Part shown: positions 1 through 8,077 of the stretch, one piece after another
Layout of the letters: every line of letters begins with the position of its first letter
Position numbering within the stretch: the first letter of the stretch is position 1
Source: Xenophilus sp003671765
GTDB taxonomy: Bacteria > Pseudomonadota > Gammaproteobacteria > Burkholderiales > Burkholderiaceae_C
Assembly: GCA_051414805.1 (NCBI GenBank)
Contig: CP166702.1
Span: 806,001-870,000 of the forward strand
Direction of reading: 5' to 3'
Length of the DNA: 64,000 nucleotides
Position numbers and translations under genes: made by a program
The notes under the pieces: generated by a model
The model's database searches: none
The model's input: only the letters and a program-made list of their open reading frames with translations
What the model was told of the DNA's origin: nothing

Positions 1-845
1 GCGACGCACAGCGTGACGATCAGCGCATCGGTGGTGCTCAGGCGCAGCACCGCCTTGCCGAAGGTGGGCGTGTACACGGTGATCAGGTAGAAGGACACGG
101 TGGTCATCGACACCAGCAGCATGCCGGCGATGACCAGCCCCCAGTTGCTCAGCATCGAGCGGAAGATCTCGCGCGCATCCGGCCGGTGCTTGCGGGCCAT
201 GAACTCCTCCGTCTCCTGCAGCGAGCGCCGGATGACGAACAGCGCCGGGACGATCAGGCAGCCGACGAAGAAGGGCACACGCCAGTAGAAATCGCCGATC
301 TCCTGCGGCGTGAAGGTCACGTTGAGCCAGTAGCCCAGCGCCGCGGCGGCCACGATCGCGACCTGCTGGCTCGCGGACTGCCAGCTCACGTAGAAGCCCT
401 TGTGCCCGGGCGTCGCCATTTCCGACAGGTAGACCGACACCCCGCCGAGCTCGACGCCGGCCGAGAAGCCCTGCAGCAGCCGCCCGATGAGCACCAGCAG
501 CGGCGCCAGCGCGCCGATGGTCGCGTACGAGGGCACGCAGGCGATCAGCAGCGTGCCCGCGGCCATCAGCGCCAGCGTGACGATCAGCCCCCTGCGGCGC
601 CCGACGCGGTCGACATACGCCCCCAGGAAGATGGCGCCCAGCGGCCGCATCAGGAAGCCGGCGCCGAAGGTCATGAAGGTCAGCATGAGCGAGGCGAACT
701 CGTTGCCGGCCGGAAAGAACGCCTTCGAGATCTGCGTGGCGTAGAAGCCGAACAGGAAGAAATCGAACATCTCCATGAAGTTGCCACCCGTGACGCGCAG
801 CACGGTGGCGAACTTCGAAGATGAATGGCTGGCGGGGGCGTGCAT
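1..845 (-). CDS. MHS-family MFS transporter, citrate/tricarballylate-type proton symporter (3' end cut off)
   Basis: The first ~281 residues are visible and the gene runs off the left edge. Near the N-terminus is GGNFMEMFDFFLFGFYAT, typical of CitA/TcuC-like members of the metabolite:H+ symporter family. The MFS loop motif is DRVGRRR, followed by alternating hydrophobic helices. The family imports organic acids (citrate, tricarballylate) with protons across the inner membrane; the real substrate cannot be read here. The ATG at 845 has an AGGAG-type site upstream (minus sense), and a perfect inverted repeat at 908-929 lies in its upstream region. Confidence 0.85.
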   Translation of the reverse strand, partial: MHAPASHSSSKFATVLRVTGGNFMEMFDFFLFGFYATQISKAFFPAGNEFASLMLTFMTFGAGFLMRPLGAIFLGAYVDRVGRRRGLIVTLALMAAGTLLIACVPSYATIGALAPLLVLIGRLLQGFSAGVELGGVSVYLSEMATPGHKGFYVSWQSASQQVAIVAAAALGYWLNVTFTPQEIGDFYWRVPFFVGCLIVPALFVIRRSLQETEEFMARKHRPDAREIFRSMLSNWGLVIAGMLLVSMTTVSFYLITVYTPTFGKAVLRLSTTDALIVTLCV

Positions 846-907
846 CGACCTGTCTCCTGATCCGGTTCACTCCGGAGTGGCGGATCGTAGGGACGGGACC
901 TGCCCCC

Positions 908-929
908 GACCTGACCGAGCAGTCAGGTC
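908..929. promoter_or_regulatory. Perfect 8+6+8 inverted repeat upstream of the MFS gene, candidate operator
   Basis: Arms GACCTGAC (908-915) and GTCAGGTC (922-929) are exact reverse complements around a 6-base spacer. The site lies 63-84 bases upstream of the MFS start, between it and the 3' end of the redoxin gene. There is no U-tract on either side, so an operator (TetR-like half sites) is more likely than an intrinsic terminator. No regulator gene is visible nearby. Confidence 0.45.
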
Positions 930-951
930 CTGCTGTGCGCAGGGTCTTGCG

Positions 952-1665
952 TCAGGTCTTGTACTTGATCGAGCAGCCGTAGGCCCGCGTGCTCGCCGCC
1001 GAGATCGGCTTGCCGCCGAAGGCTTCGCCCAGGGCCTGGTTCACGTAGTTGGTGGCCTGCTGGATGTCGTCGGGTCGCGCGGAGGCGATGCTGTCGATGC
1101 CGCCGGCGTACACCAGCATGCCCTTGGGGTCGATGATGAAGATGTGGGGCGTGGTGCGCGCGCCGTAGGCCTGGCCGATCACGCCGTCTTCGTCCATCAG
1201 CACGGCGGTGGCGGCGGCCGAATGCGACTTCATCCAGGCCGACATCTTGTCGGGCGCCAGGTAGTCGCTCGCGGCACGTTCGGTCGAGTTCACGGCCAGC
1301 CAGACCACGCCCTTCGCGGTGGCAGCCTTCTGGGTCGCGGGCATGTTGCCGCTGCCGTAGTGCTTGCGCACGAAGGGGCAGCCGGGGTTGGTCCATTCGA
1401 GCACCACGTACTTGCCGGCGAAGTCGGACAGCTTGTGGCGCTGGCCGGCGGTGTCGACGGCCACGAAATCCGGGGCGGGCTGGCCCACGGCCGGCGCGGC
1501 ATGCGCGGGCGTGCTGATCAGCATGCTGGCGCCCAGCGCCATCGCAGCGGCCATGACGGCGCGGCGCGAGGCGCGGGACAGTGCGGCGCGCGCGGCCCGC
1601 ACGTTGTTCTGGGCGGCGCGCAGCGATCGCGCACCGGCGTTGGACGACGACGTCTCGGTCGACAT
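952..1665 (-). CDS. Exported redoxin/thioredoxin-fold protein (AhpC/TSA-like)
   Basis: 237 residues. An N-terminal stretch with twin Arg (SRRAVMAAAMALGASM...AHA) looks like a Sec or weak Tat signal ending near APAVGQPAPDF. The mature part starts with the redoxin signature and has WTNPGCPFVRKHYGSGNMP at the active-site position. Only the first Cys of a CxxC is present, as in the peroxiredoxin-like subgroup with CPFVRKHY. The HIFIIDPKGMLVYAGG strand is typical of the fold. The start at 1665 was chosen because AGGAGCTCC lies just upstream; longer starts have no such site. It follows dsbD on the same strand with a 177-base gap, so a periplasmic thiol-redox role is likely. Confidence 0.8.
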   Translation of the reverse strand: MSTETSSSNAGARSLRAAQNNVRAARAALSRASRRAVMAAAMALGASMLISTPAHAAPAVGQPAPDFVAVDTAGQRHKLSDFAGKYVVLEWTNPGCPFVRKHYGSGNMPATQKAATAKGVVWLAVNSTERAASDYLAPDKMSAWMKSHSAAATAVLMDEDGVIGQAYGARTTPHIFIIDPKGMLVYAGGIDSIASARPDDIQQATNYVNQALGEAFGGKPISAASTRAYGCSIKYKT

Positions 1666-1842
1666 GTTGGCTGGAGCTCCTGTGGCTGGAAGAGCGCGCC
1701 CGCTGCCGCCGTTCAAGGCGGGGCGTGGGCGTCGGCTCCGTTGAAATTCGAGCAACGGCCAGAGCTTAGAACGCTTTCTTGAAGCCCCTGCGACAACCCG
1801 TATCCGGCGGGGGTCTTCGCGGGGCCGAGCCCGCGGCGGCGC

Positions 1843-4080
1843 TCAGAGCCCGCCGAGCGCGGCCTTTACGTCGGCGGGCGACAGCAGCTCGCTCAACACC
1901 ACCGGCGGCTTGCCGGGGGCCGCCAGCACGTACAGCGGCACCCCGCTGCGGCCCAGCGCGCCGAGCGCGGCGGTGATGGCCGGGTCGCGCCGCGTCCAGT
2001 CGGCGCGCAGCAGCGCGACGCCACGGCGGTCGAAGTCGGCCAGCACCGCGCTGTCGGTCAGCGTGGTGCGCTTGTTGACCTGGCAGGTCACGCACCAGGC
2101 GGCGGTGAAGTCGATGAACACCGGCCGGCCCTCGCCGTGCAGCTGGGCCACGCGCTCTGTCGACCAGGGCTGCCAGCGCTCGCCGGCCCGAGCCGCCACC
2201 GGCGACGCGGCGGCCACCTGCACCACGTTCGGCCCGAGGATGGCGATCAGCGCGGCAAAGCCGGCCAGCGACAGCGCCGCCAGCACGACGCGTGTGCGCC
2301 CGCGCAGCGTGAAGGCCCAGACCACGGCCGCACCGGCGACCAGCAGGCCCAGCAGCGCGGCGGCGCCGTCGATGCCGCTCTGCTGGCCCAGCACCCAGAC
2401 CAGCCAGGCCACGACGGCGAACATCGGGAAGGCCAGCACGCGGCGCAGCGTGTCCATCCACGGGCCGGGTTTGGGCAGCAGGCGCGCCACGGCGGGCACG
2501 AAGCCGGCCACCAGGTAGGGCAGCGCCAGCCCGAGGCCCAGCGCTGCGAACAGCAGCAGCGCCTGCACGGCCGGCAGGCCGATCGCCAGGCCCATCGAGG
2601 CGCCCATGAAGGGCGCGGTGCAGGGCGAGGCGACGACCACCGCCAGCACGCCGGAGAGGAAGTCGTTGGCGATCGGGTGCTTCACCTGCGCCGAACACAC
2701 CGACGCCGGCGCGAGCATGCGCACTTCGAACATGCCCGCGAGGTTCAGGCCGATGGCGGTGAAGAGGGCCGCCAGCACCGCGACCACCACCGGCGACTGC
2801 AGCTGGAAGCCCCAGCCCAGCTGCGCGCCCATCGCCCGCAGGGCCAGCATGGCGCCGCCGAGCGCAAGGAAGGAAGCCAGCACGCCGGCCGTGTACGCGA
2901 GCGCCGCGCTGCGGTGGCCCTTGCAGTCGTCGCCTTGCCGCGCGAAGCCCAGCACCTTGATCGCCAGCACCGGGAACACGCAGGGCATGAGGTTGAGCAG
3001 CAGGCCGCCTACCAGCGCACCCAGCAAGGCGGCCCAGAAGGCGGCGCTCGTCACCTGGGCCGGGACCGCGGCCGCCGCGGCGGCGTTGCTGTCGAGCGCG
3101 GCCTGCAGCTCGGGCGAGACGGTGGCACGCGGCGCCGTGCTGGGCCAGGCGCCGGACACGGGCGCCTCGGCGCGCCAGCCCACCGAACGGCCTTCGGCTT
3201 CGGCCGCACGGCGGTCGTCGCCGTCGAGCGCCAGCACGATCGGCATCGTGGTCGGGCTGGCGGCACGCTGCTCGGCCAGCGGCAGCGTGGCGGTCCACAC
3301 GCCGTCGGACCAGCGTTGCGTCCAGTCCTGGCCCGCCACGGCGCCGTTGCGGATCACCTCGCCGGTCTCGGGAAAGAAGGCCAGCGTCTTGCCGACGGCC
3401 GCCGCGGGCAGGCCGGTCACGCGCACCTGCAGCTGCTGGCCTTCGACCGCGACCGAGGCCGAGCCCTTGTCGCCCAGCGCCGCAGGGCGGGCGGCGAGTG
3501 CACGGTCGAACTCGGCGGCATGCATCGCCGTGGAGCCCTGCGCCGGCAGCTGCAGCGTGAACTCGCCCTCTTCGGGGATGCATTCCTTGCGGCAGACCAG
3601 CCAGGACGCCGACAGCTTGACCGGCACGGTGGCCGCGCCGGCCAGCGGCACCGGCGGCTTGAAGTTCTCGGCCACCTGCACCGGCACCGGCAGCAGCACG
3701 GTGTTCTCGTAGCCGTAGTTGGCCAGGTTGCCGATCGGGATCTTGTGCGGCGTGGGCCAGTCGATGTCGCCGGCCACCAGGCCCGCCGGCAGGGTCCAGC
3801 GGAATTCGGTCGGCAGGCCGGAGTCGCCGGCGTTCTTCCAGTAGGTGTGCCACTCGGGTTGGTGGGCGATCTGCAGGCCCAGCCACACCGTGGCGCCGGG
3901 CGTCAGCCCCTGTGGCGCCTGGGCCAGCAGTTCGGCCCGCACATGCGGCGTCGTCACGACCGCGCCGCCCGCCGCATTCTGCGAGCCCAACTGGGCTGCA
4001 GCCGGCATGGATGCTGCGGCGGCAGCTATCAAAAAAGGAGCGGCCAGCCAGGCGCTCAGGGACGGGGTGCGGGGGCGCAT
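1843..4080 (-). CDS. dsbD: Thiol:disulfide interchange protein DsbD/ScsB-type
   Basis: 745 residues. An N-terminal signal peptide is followed by a periplasmic domain with EWHTYWKNAGDSGLPT and a Cys pair CRKEC. Then comes the DsbD membrane domain of about eight helices with redox cysteines in LLNLMPCVFPVLAIKVLGF and SPCTAPFMG, and a C-terminal thioredoxin-like domain with the active site AWCVTCQVNK. The family passes electrons from cytoplasmic thioredoxin to periplasmic thiol proteins. The long N-terminal domain resembles the ScsB/Comamonadaceae subtype rather than E. coli DsbD. The hydrophobic core of the signal peptide is encoded by a dispersed-repeat fragment (about 4016-4042). Start 4080 was chosen over in-frame starts that would overlap the upstream AlaX gene. 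Confidence 0.88.
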   Translation of the reverse strand: MRPRTPSLSAWLAAPFLIAAAAASMPAAAQLGSQNAAGGAVVTTPHVRAELLAQAPQGLTPGATVWLGLQIAHQPEWHTYWKNAGDSGLPTEFRWTLPAGLVAGDIDWPTPHKIPIGNLANYGYENTVLLPVPVQVAENFKPPVPLAGAATVPVKLSASWLVCRKECIPEEGEFTLQLPAQGSTAMHAAEFDRALAARPAALGDKGSASVAVEGQQLQVRVTGLPAAAVGKTLAFFPETGEVIRNGAVAGQDWTQRWSDGVWTATLPLAEQRAASPTTMPIVLALDGDDRRAAEAEGRSVGWRAEAPVSGAWPSTAPRATVSPELQAALDSNAAAAAAVPAQVTSAAFWAALLGALVGGLLLNLMPCVFPVLAIKVLGFARQGDDCKGHRSAALAYTAGVLASFLALGGAMLALRAMGAQLGWGFQLQSPVVVAVLAALFTAIGLNLAGMFEVRMLAPASVCSAQVKHPIANDFLSGVLAVVVASPCTAPFMGASMGLAIGLPAVQALLLFAALGLGLALPYLVAGFVPAVARLLPKPGPWMDTLRRVLAFPMFAVVAWLVWVLGQQSGIDGAAALLGLLVAGAAVVWAFTLRGRTRVVLAALSLAGFAALIAILGPNVVQVAAASPVAARAGERWQPWSTERVAQLHGEGRPVFIDFTAAWCVTCQVNKRTTLTDSAVLADFDRRGVALLRADWTRRDPAITAALGALGRSGVPLYVLAAPGKPPVVLSELLSPADVKAALGGL
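4016..4042 (-). repeat. Fragment of dispersed repeat family A inside the dsbD signal-peptide codons
   Basis: Read on the minus strand, TTTTTTGATAGCTGCCGCCGC matches the central half of the family A repeats at 7273, 11636, 17311 and 30359 (GCTA...GATAGCTGC followed by a GC-rich arm). It is read in frame as PFLIAAAAA, the hydrophobic core of the leader. Confidence 0.55.
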
Positions 4081-4126
4081 GCGGCGGGTCGGAGCAGGGG
4101 CAGGGCGCAAAGTTCCGGTTGGGGGC

Positions 4127-4873
4127 TCAGGATGCCCACCCCAGGACCACCCTGCGGGTGGTCGCGCTCTTCTTCTCAATCTTGGTCACCAGCACGGCGC
4201 CGATCTCCTGCGTATTGGCCACGTGCGTGCCGCCGCAGGGCTGCAGGTCGATGGGCGTTTCGCCCTCGCCGATGCGGATGGTGCGCACGGTGCCGCTGCC
4301 CCGGGGCGGCTGCACGCTCATGCTCTTGACCAAGGCCGGGTTGGCGTCGAGTTCGGCGTCGGTGATGGCGCCCACGATCAGCGCGTGCGCCTCGCCGACC
4401 AGCCGCGCCAGGCCCTGGGTGAGCAGGTCCTTGTCCAGCGGGTCGGTCATGTGGAAATCGAGCCGCGCGTAGTCGGGCGTGATCGAGCAGCCGTTGACCG
4501 GTTGCGCGACCAGGTGGCACAGCAGGTGGGTGGCGGTGTGGAAGCGCATCAGCCGATGGCGGCGCGCCCAGTCGATCTGCGCCGTGACGGTGTCGCCAAC
4601 GGCCAACCGCCCGAGCAGCGCCTCCTGGCCCGGCGCCGGCACATGGACGATCTCGGCGGTGGGCCGGCCCTCGGCATCCTTGCCCTTGCGGGTGTCGGCG
4701 ATCGCGAGTTGGGTGCCGTCGGCCAGCCGCAGCACGCCCGCGTCACCCGCCTGCCCGCCGCCGAGCGGGTAGAAGACCGTGCGGTCCAGCACCACGCCGT
4801 CGGCATCGGCGCGCAGCACGCGCGCTTCGCAATCGCGCAGGTAGGCATCGGTGCGGAACAGGTCGAGCGTCAT
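4127..4873 (-). CDS. Free-standing alanyl-tRNA editing protein, AlaX family
   Basis: 248 residues. It starts MTLDLFRTDAYLRDCEARVL. It has the editing-domain zinc ligands HTATH (HxxxH) and CGGTH (CxxxH). The family hydrolyses Ser- or Gly-mischarged tRNA-Ala in trans. An early glycine-rich GGGQAGD motif is also typical of the AlaRS editing fold. The start at 4873 gives the normal AlaX N-terminus; the open frame continues upstream only as noncoding reading. It is transcribed in the same direction as dsbD with a 46-base gap. A second paralogue is at 36774. Confidence 0.88.
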   Translation of the reverse strand: MTLDLFRTDAYLRDCEARVLRADADGVVLDRTVFYPLGGGQAGDAGVLRLADGTQLAIADTRKGKDAEGRPTAEIVHVPAPGQEALLGRLAVGDTVTAQIDWARRHRLMRFHTATHLLCHLVAQPVNGCSITPDYARLDFHMTDPLDKDLLTQGLARLVGEAHALIVGAITDAELDANPALVKSMSVQPPRGSGTVRTIRIGEGETPIDLQPCGGTHVANTQEIGAVLVTKIEKKSATTRRVVLGWAS

Positions 4874-5003
4874 CGGGGGGGCTGAAGAGGGGAGCCAGCC
4901 GGCATGGTAGTCGCGCACGGCCGGACGGGCCGGCGGACGACAGGACAACCCGCCGCGGCGCAGGATGATCGCCGGCGTGATTCCTGTCGCCCGGAGACCC
5001 CCG

Positions 5004-6350
5004 ATGCCCCTCGCCGCTGCCCTCCCTCGATCCCCGCTCGCCGTCCTCGCGCTCGGCGCGGGCCTGCTGCTCGCCGGCTGCGGCGAGACCGCGCGGCTGC
5101 CCTTCGAGGCCGGCACCGGCCCCAATCCGCAGCTGCCACCTCCCAACAAGACGCTGATCCCCACCGTCCACATCGCCAAGGCGGTGGGCTGGACCGACAC
5201 CGCCGGCCCCACGGCGCCACCCGGCTTCAAGGTCACGGCCCTGGCCCGCGGGCTGGACCATCCGCGCTGGGTCTACACCCTGCCCAACGGCGACGTGCTG
5301 GTGGCCGAGAGCAACAAGCCCGCCGCCCAGGCCGAGCCCACGCCGGGCCTGTGGGACCGGGTTCGCCGCAAGGCCATGAACGCGGTGATGAAGCGCGCCG
5401 GCGCCGGCGTGCCCAGCGCCGACCGCATCACCCTGCTGCGCGACACCAACGGTGACGGCGTGGCCGACGTGCGCACCGTGTTCGCCAGCGGCCTCACCTC
5501 GCCCTACGGCATGGCGCTGGTGGGCAACGAACTCTTCGTCGCCAATGCCGATGCGCTGGTCAAGCTGCCCTACGCCGAGGGCCAGACGCAGGCGGGCGGC
5601 GCGCCGGCGAAGGTGACCGACCTGCCGGCCGGCATCAACCACCACTGGACCAAGAACGTGATCGCCAGCGGCGACGGCAGCAAGCTGTACGTCACCGTCG
5701 GATCCAACAGCAACGTGGGCGAGAACGGCCTGCCGGCCGAGGAAGGGCGTGCGGCCATCTGGGAGGTCGACCCGAAGACCGGCGCCAAGCGCCTCTTCGC
5801 CACCGGCCTGCGCAACCCCAACGGGCTGGGCTGGGAACCCGACACGCAGGCGCTGTGGACGGTGGTGAACGAGCGCGACGAGATCGGCAGCGACCTGGTG
5901 CCCGACTACCTCACCTCGGTCAAGGACGGCGCCTTCTACGGCTGGCCCTGGAGCTACTGGGGCGGGGTGGTCGACGTGCGCGTGCAGCCGCAGCGGCCCG
6001 ACCTGGTGGCCAAGGCGATCGCGCCCGACTACGCCCTGGGGACGCACGTCGCGCCGCTGGGCCTGGCGTTCTCGAACGCGCGGGGCATGCCGCCGGAATT
6101 CGCCAACGGCGCCTTCATCGGCGAGCACGGCTCCTGGAACCGCAAGCCGGCCTCGGGCTACAAGGTGGTGTTTGTGCCCTTCATCGGCGGGCGGCCGAGC
6201 GGCGCGCCGGTGGATTTCCTCACCGGCTTCCTGAATGCCGACGGGCAGGCGCAGGGGCGGCCGGTGGGCGTGGCGCTGGACAAGGCCGGCGCGCTGCTGG
6301 TGGCCGACGATGTGGGCAACACCGTGTGGCGCGTGGCGCGGGCGCGATGA
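5004..6350 (+). CDS. Sorbosone dehydrogenase-family lipoprotein (PQQ-type beta-propeller)
   Basis: 448 residues. A lipoprotein signal ends at LLAGC, so the mature protein should be lipid-anchored. The rest is a beta-propeller of the glucose/sorbosone dehydrogenase family, with GLDHPRWVYTLPNGDVLVAE, GLRNPNGLGWEPDTQALW, ERDEIGSDLVPDYLTS, FYGWPWSYWGG and GEHGSWNRKPASGYKV. Relatives oxidise sugars or aldehydes with PQQ in the periplasm; the substrate here is unknown. Start 5004 was chosen for GGAGA at 4993-4997. It is divergent from the AlaX gene. Confidence 0.85.
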   Translation: MPLAAALPRSPLAVLALGAGLLLAGCGETARLPFEAGTGPNPQLPPPNKTLIPTVHIAKAVGWTDTAGPTAPPGFKVTALARGLDHPRWVYTLPNGDVLVAESNKPAAQAEPTPGLWDRVRRKAMNAVMKRAGAGVPSADRITLLRDTNGDGVADVRTVFASGLTSPYGMALVGNELFVANADALVKLPYAEGQTQAGGAPAKVTDLPAGINHHWTKNVIASGDGSKLYVTVGSNSNVGENGLPAEEGRAAIWEVDPKTGAKRLFATGLRNPNGLGWEPDTQALWTVVNERDEIGSDLVPDYLTSVKDGAFYGWPWSYWGGVVDVRVQPQRPDLVAKAIAPDYALGTHVAPLGLAFSNARGMPPEFANGAFIGEHGSWNRKPASGYKVVFVPFIGGRPSGAPVDFLTGFLNADGQAQGRPVGVALDKAGALLVADDVGNTVWRVARAR

Positions 6351-6427
6351 CCACGTAGCGAAGGTCCGCACGCGCGAAACCGCCCGCCAGGGGGCTGGGC
6401 CGAGCGGCCGCGGCCTAAGATGCCGCC

Positions 6428-7261
6428 ATGGCTGCCGCAGCACCCCACGCCCTTCCCCTTCGCCGCTTCTGGGCCGAGCTCGGCACGCGCGACTTCGCCG
6501 CCCTCGACCCGGCCGCCACCGTAGCGGTGCTGCCGCTGGGCGCGACCGAACAGCACGGACCGCACCTTCCGCTGGGCGTGGACACGCTGCTGGCCGACGG
6601 CATCGTGCGCGCCACGCTGCCGCTGCTGCCGGCCGAACTGCCGGTGCTCTTCCTGCCGACCCAGCCGGTGGGCCTGAGCCCGGAGCACGCGCGATTTGCC
6701 GGCACGCTCACGCTCTCGTCCGAAACGGTGATGCGCCTGTGGAAGGAGATCGGTGCCGGCGTGGCCCGTGCCGGGCTGCGCAAGCTGCTGCTGTTCAACG
6801 CGCATGGCGGCCATGTCGGGGCGATGGACATCGTCGCGCGCGAGCTGCGCGAGTCGCACGATCTGCTGGTCTACAGCGTGAGCTGGTTCCACCTGCCGCT
6901 GGCCGATGCCCAGGGCCAGCCGCTCGCCACGGAGCGCTTCGACGTGCATGCGGGCGAGTCCGAGACCGCGCTGATGCTGGCCCTGGCACCCGAGTTGGTG
7001 CGTTCGGAGGCGGCGCAGGACTTCCGGCCCAGCTCGGAGCAGCGGGCGCGCGAGTACCCGATCCTCGGCAACGGCCGCAGCGCCAAGCTGGGCTGGGCGA
7101 TGCAGGACTACCACCCGGCCGGTGCCGCCGGCAATGCCGCCGCGGCGACGGCGGCGCAGGGCCAGGTGTGGCTCGATGCCGCGGCGCGCGCTTTTGCGGC
7201 GCTGCTGGCAGAGGTGTCGCGGCTGCCGTTGTCGACGCTGGCGGACGACCCGCCGCGCTGA
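6428..7261 (+). CDS. Creatininase-family amidohydrolase
   Basis: 277 residues. Family metal-binding motifs are all visible: LPLGATEQHGPHLPLGVDT (Glu, His, Asp), FNAHGGHVG (His) and HAGESETALML (Glu). The family includes creatinine amidohydrolase, the MftE peptidase and an enzyme of riboflavin/F420 biosynthesis, all hydrolysing an amide with two metal ions. Nothing nearby suggests creatinine use, so the substrate is left open. A dispersed repeat follows the stop. Confidence 0.85.
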   Translation: MAAAAPHALPLRRFWAELGTRDFAALDPAATVAVLPLGATEQHGPHLPLGVDTLLADGIVRATLPLLPAELPVLFLPTQPVGLSPEHARFAGTLTLSSETVMRLWKEIGAGVARAGLRKLLLFNAHGGHVGAMDIVARELRESHDLLVYSVSWFHLPLADAQGQPLATERFDVHAGESETALMLALAPELVRSEAAQDFRPSSEQRAREYPILGNGRSAKLGWAMQDYHPAGAAGNAAAATAAQGQVWLDAAARAFAALLAEVSRLPLSTLADDPPR

Positions 7262-7272
7262 GGCCGGTGTCC

Positions 7273-7336
7273 TTGCTATGTTTTTGATAGCTGCTCGCGC
7301 CCGGTGGGCGGGCGCTTCAGCCATTTCTTCTTCGAA
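7273..7336 (+). repeat. Dispersed palindromic repeat family A, full copy
   Basis: Structure: TTGCTAT-(7)-ATAGCTGC, then a GC-rich arm pair (GCGCCCG...CGGGCGC), then CAGCC and a T-rich end running into TTCTTCGAA. The same architecture occurs at 11636, 17311, 30359 and, inverted, at 22043. It lies between the convergent creatininase and YbhB genes, where the hairpin could also act as a bidirectional terminator. Confidence 0.75.
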
Positions 7337-7342
7337 AACGCG

Positions 7343-7966
7343 CTAGCCGGCCACGGCCGGCGCGCCGCCCGCGAGCGGGATTTTTCCGTCGGGCCGTTCG
7401 TAGGTGCCGATCAGCAGCCCGCTGGCCAGCGCGCGTTCGCGCACCGCGTCGAGCACCTCGTCGCGGCCGGGGGTGTCGGAGAACGGTGGCCCCTCGGCCA
7501 GGGCATAGAGCTGGAAGGCATAGCGGTGCACGCCGTGGCCGGGCGGCGGGTCCGGCGGCAGCCAGGCGGTCTGCAGGTAGGAATTGCGGCCCACGTGCAT
7601 CGCATCGGGACCGCCGTCGTCATCTTCCGCCAGCGCGCCCTCGGCCAGGGCGCCGTCGCCGGGCGGCAGGTCGACGGCGATCGCGTGCACGAGGGGGCTG
7701 GGCGTCGGCGAGTCGGCGTCTTCCACGATCAGAACCAGCGAGCGCGCCTGCGCCGGCACGCCCGTCCACGACAGCGGCGGCGACAGCCCCTCGCCATCGG
7801 CGGTGTAGCGCGCCGGAATCGGTGCGTGGTCGGCGAAGGCCAGGCTGGCCAGCTGCAACGTGCCGTGGCCGGCGCGCAGGCCCAGCGTGTTGAAGGCGAT
7901 CTCGTCCAGCCCGGCGCGCACGCCGGACAGGACATGGCCCACCACTTCGGGTAGTTTTTCGAGCAT
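7343..7966 (-). CDS. YbhB/YbcL-type PEBP (Raf-kinase-inhibitor-like) protein
   Basis: 207 residues, no signal peptide. Family signatures are IPARYTADGEGLSPPLSWTGVP, VLIVEDADSPTP (anion-binding pocket) and HRYAFQLYAL. The biochemical role of bacterial PEBP proteins is poorly known. Start 7966 (MLEKLPEVVGH) was chosen over an upstream in-frame start because it gives the usual N-terminus, with a hydrophilic prelude before the PEBP domain. Confidence 0.82.
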   Translation of the reverse strand: MLEKLPEVVGHVLSGVRAGLDEIAFNTLGLRAGHGTLQLASLAFADHAPIPARYTADGEGLSPPLSWTGVPAQARSLVLIVEDADSPTPSPLVHAIAVDLPPGDGALAEGALAEDDDGGPDAMHVGRNSYLQTAWLPPDPPPGHGVHRYAFQLYALAEGPPFSDTPGRDEVLDAVRERALASGLLIGTYERPDGKIPLAGGAPAVAG

Positions 7967-8077
7967 GGACCGGACATTAGCCGCTCGCCGCCCACGCGTT
8001 TGTAGGACGTTCGGCGACACGCCGTGCTGCGCGCGGCCTCCAAAATGTCATCAACTCAGGAGATGCCAGGAGAAGCC

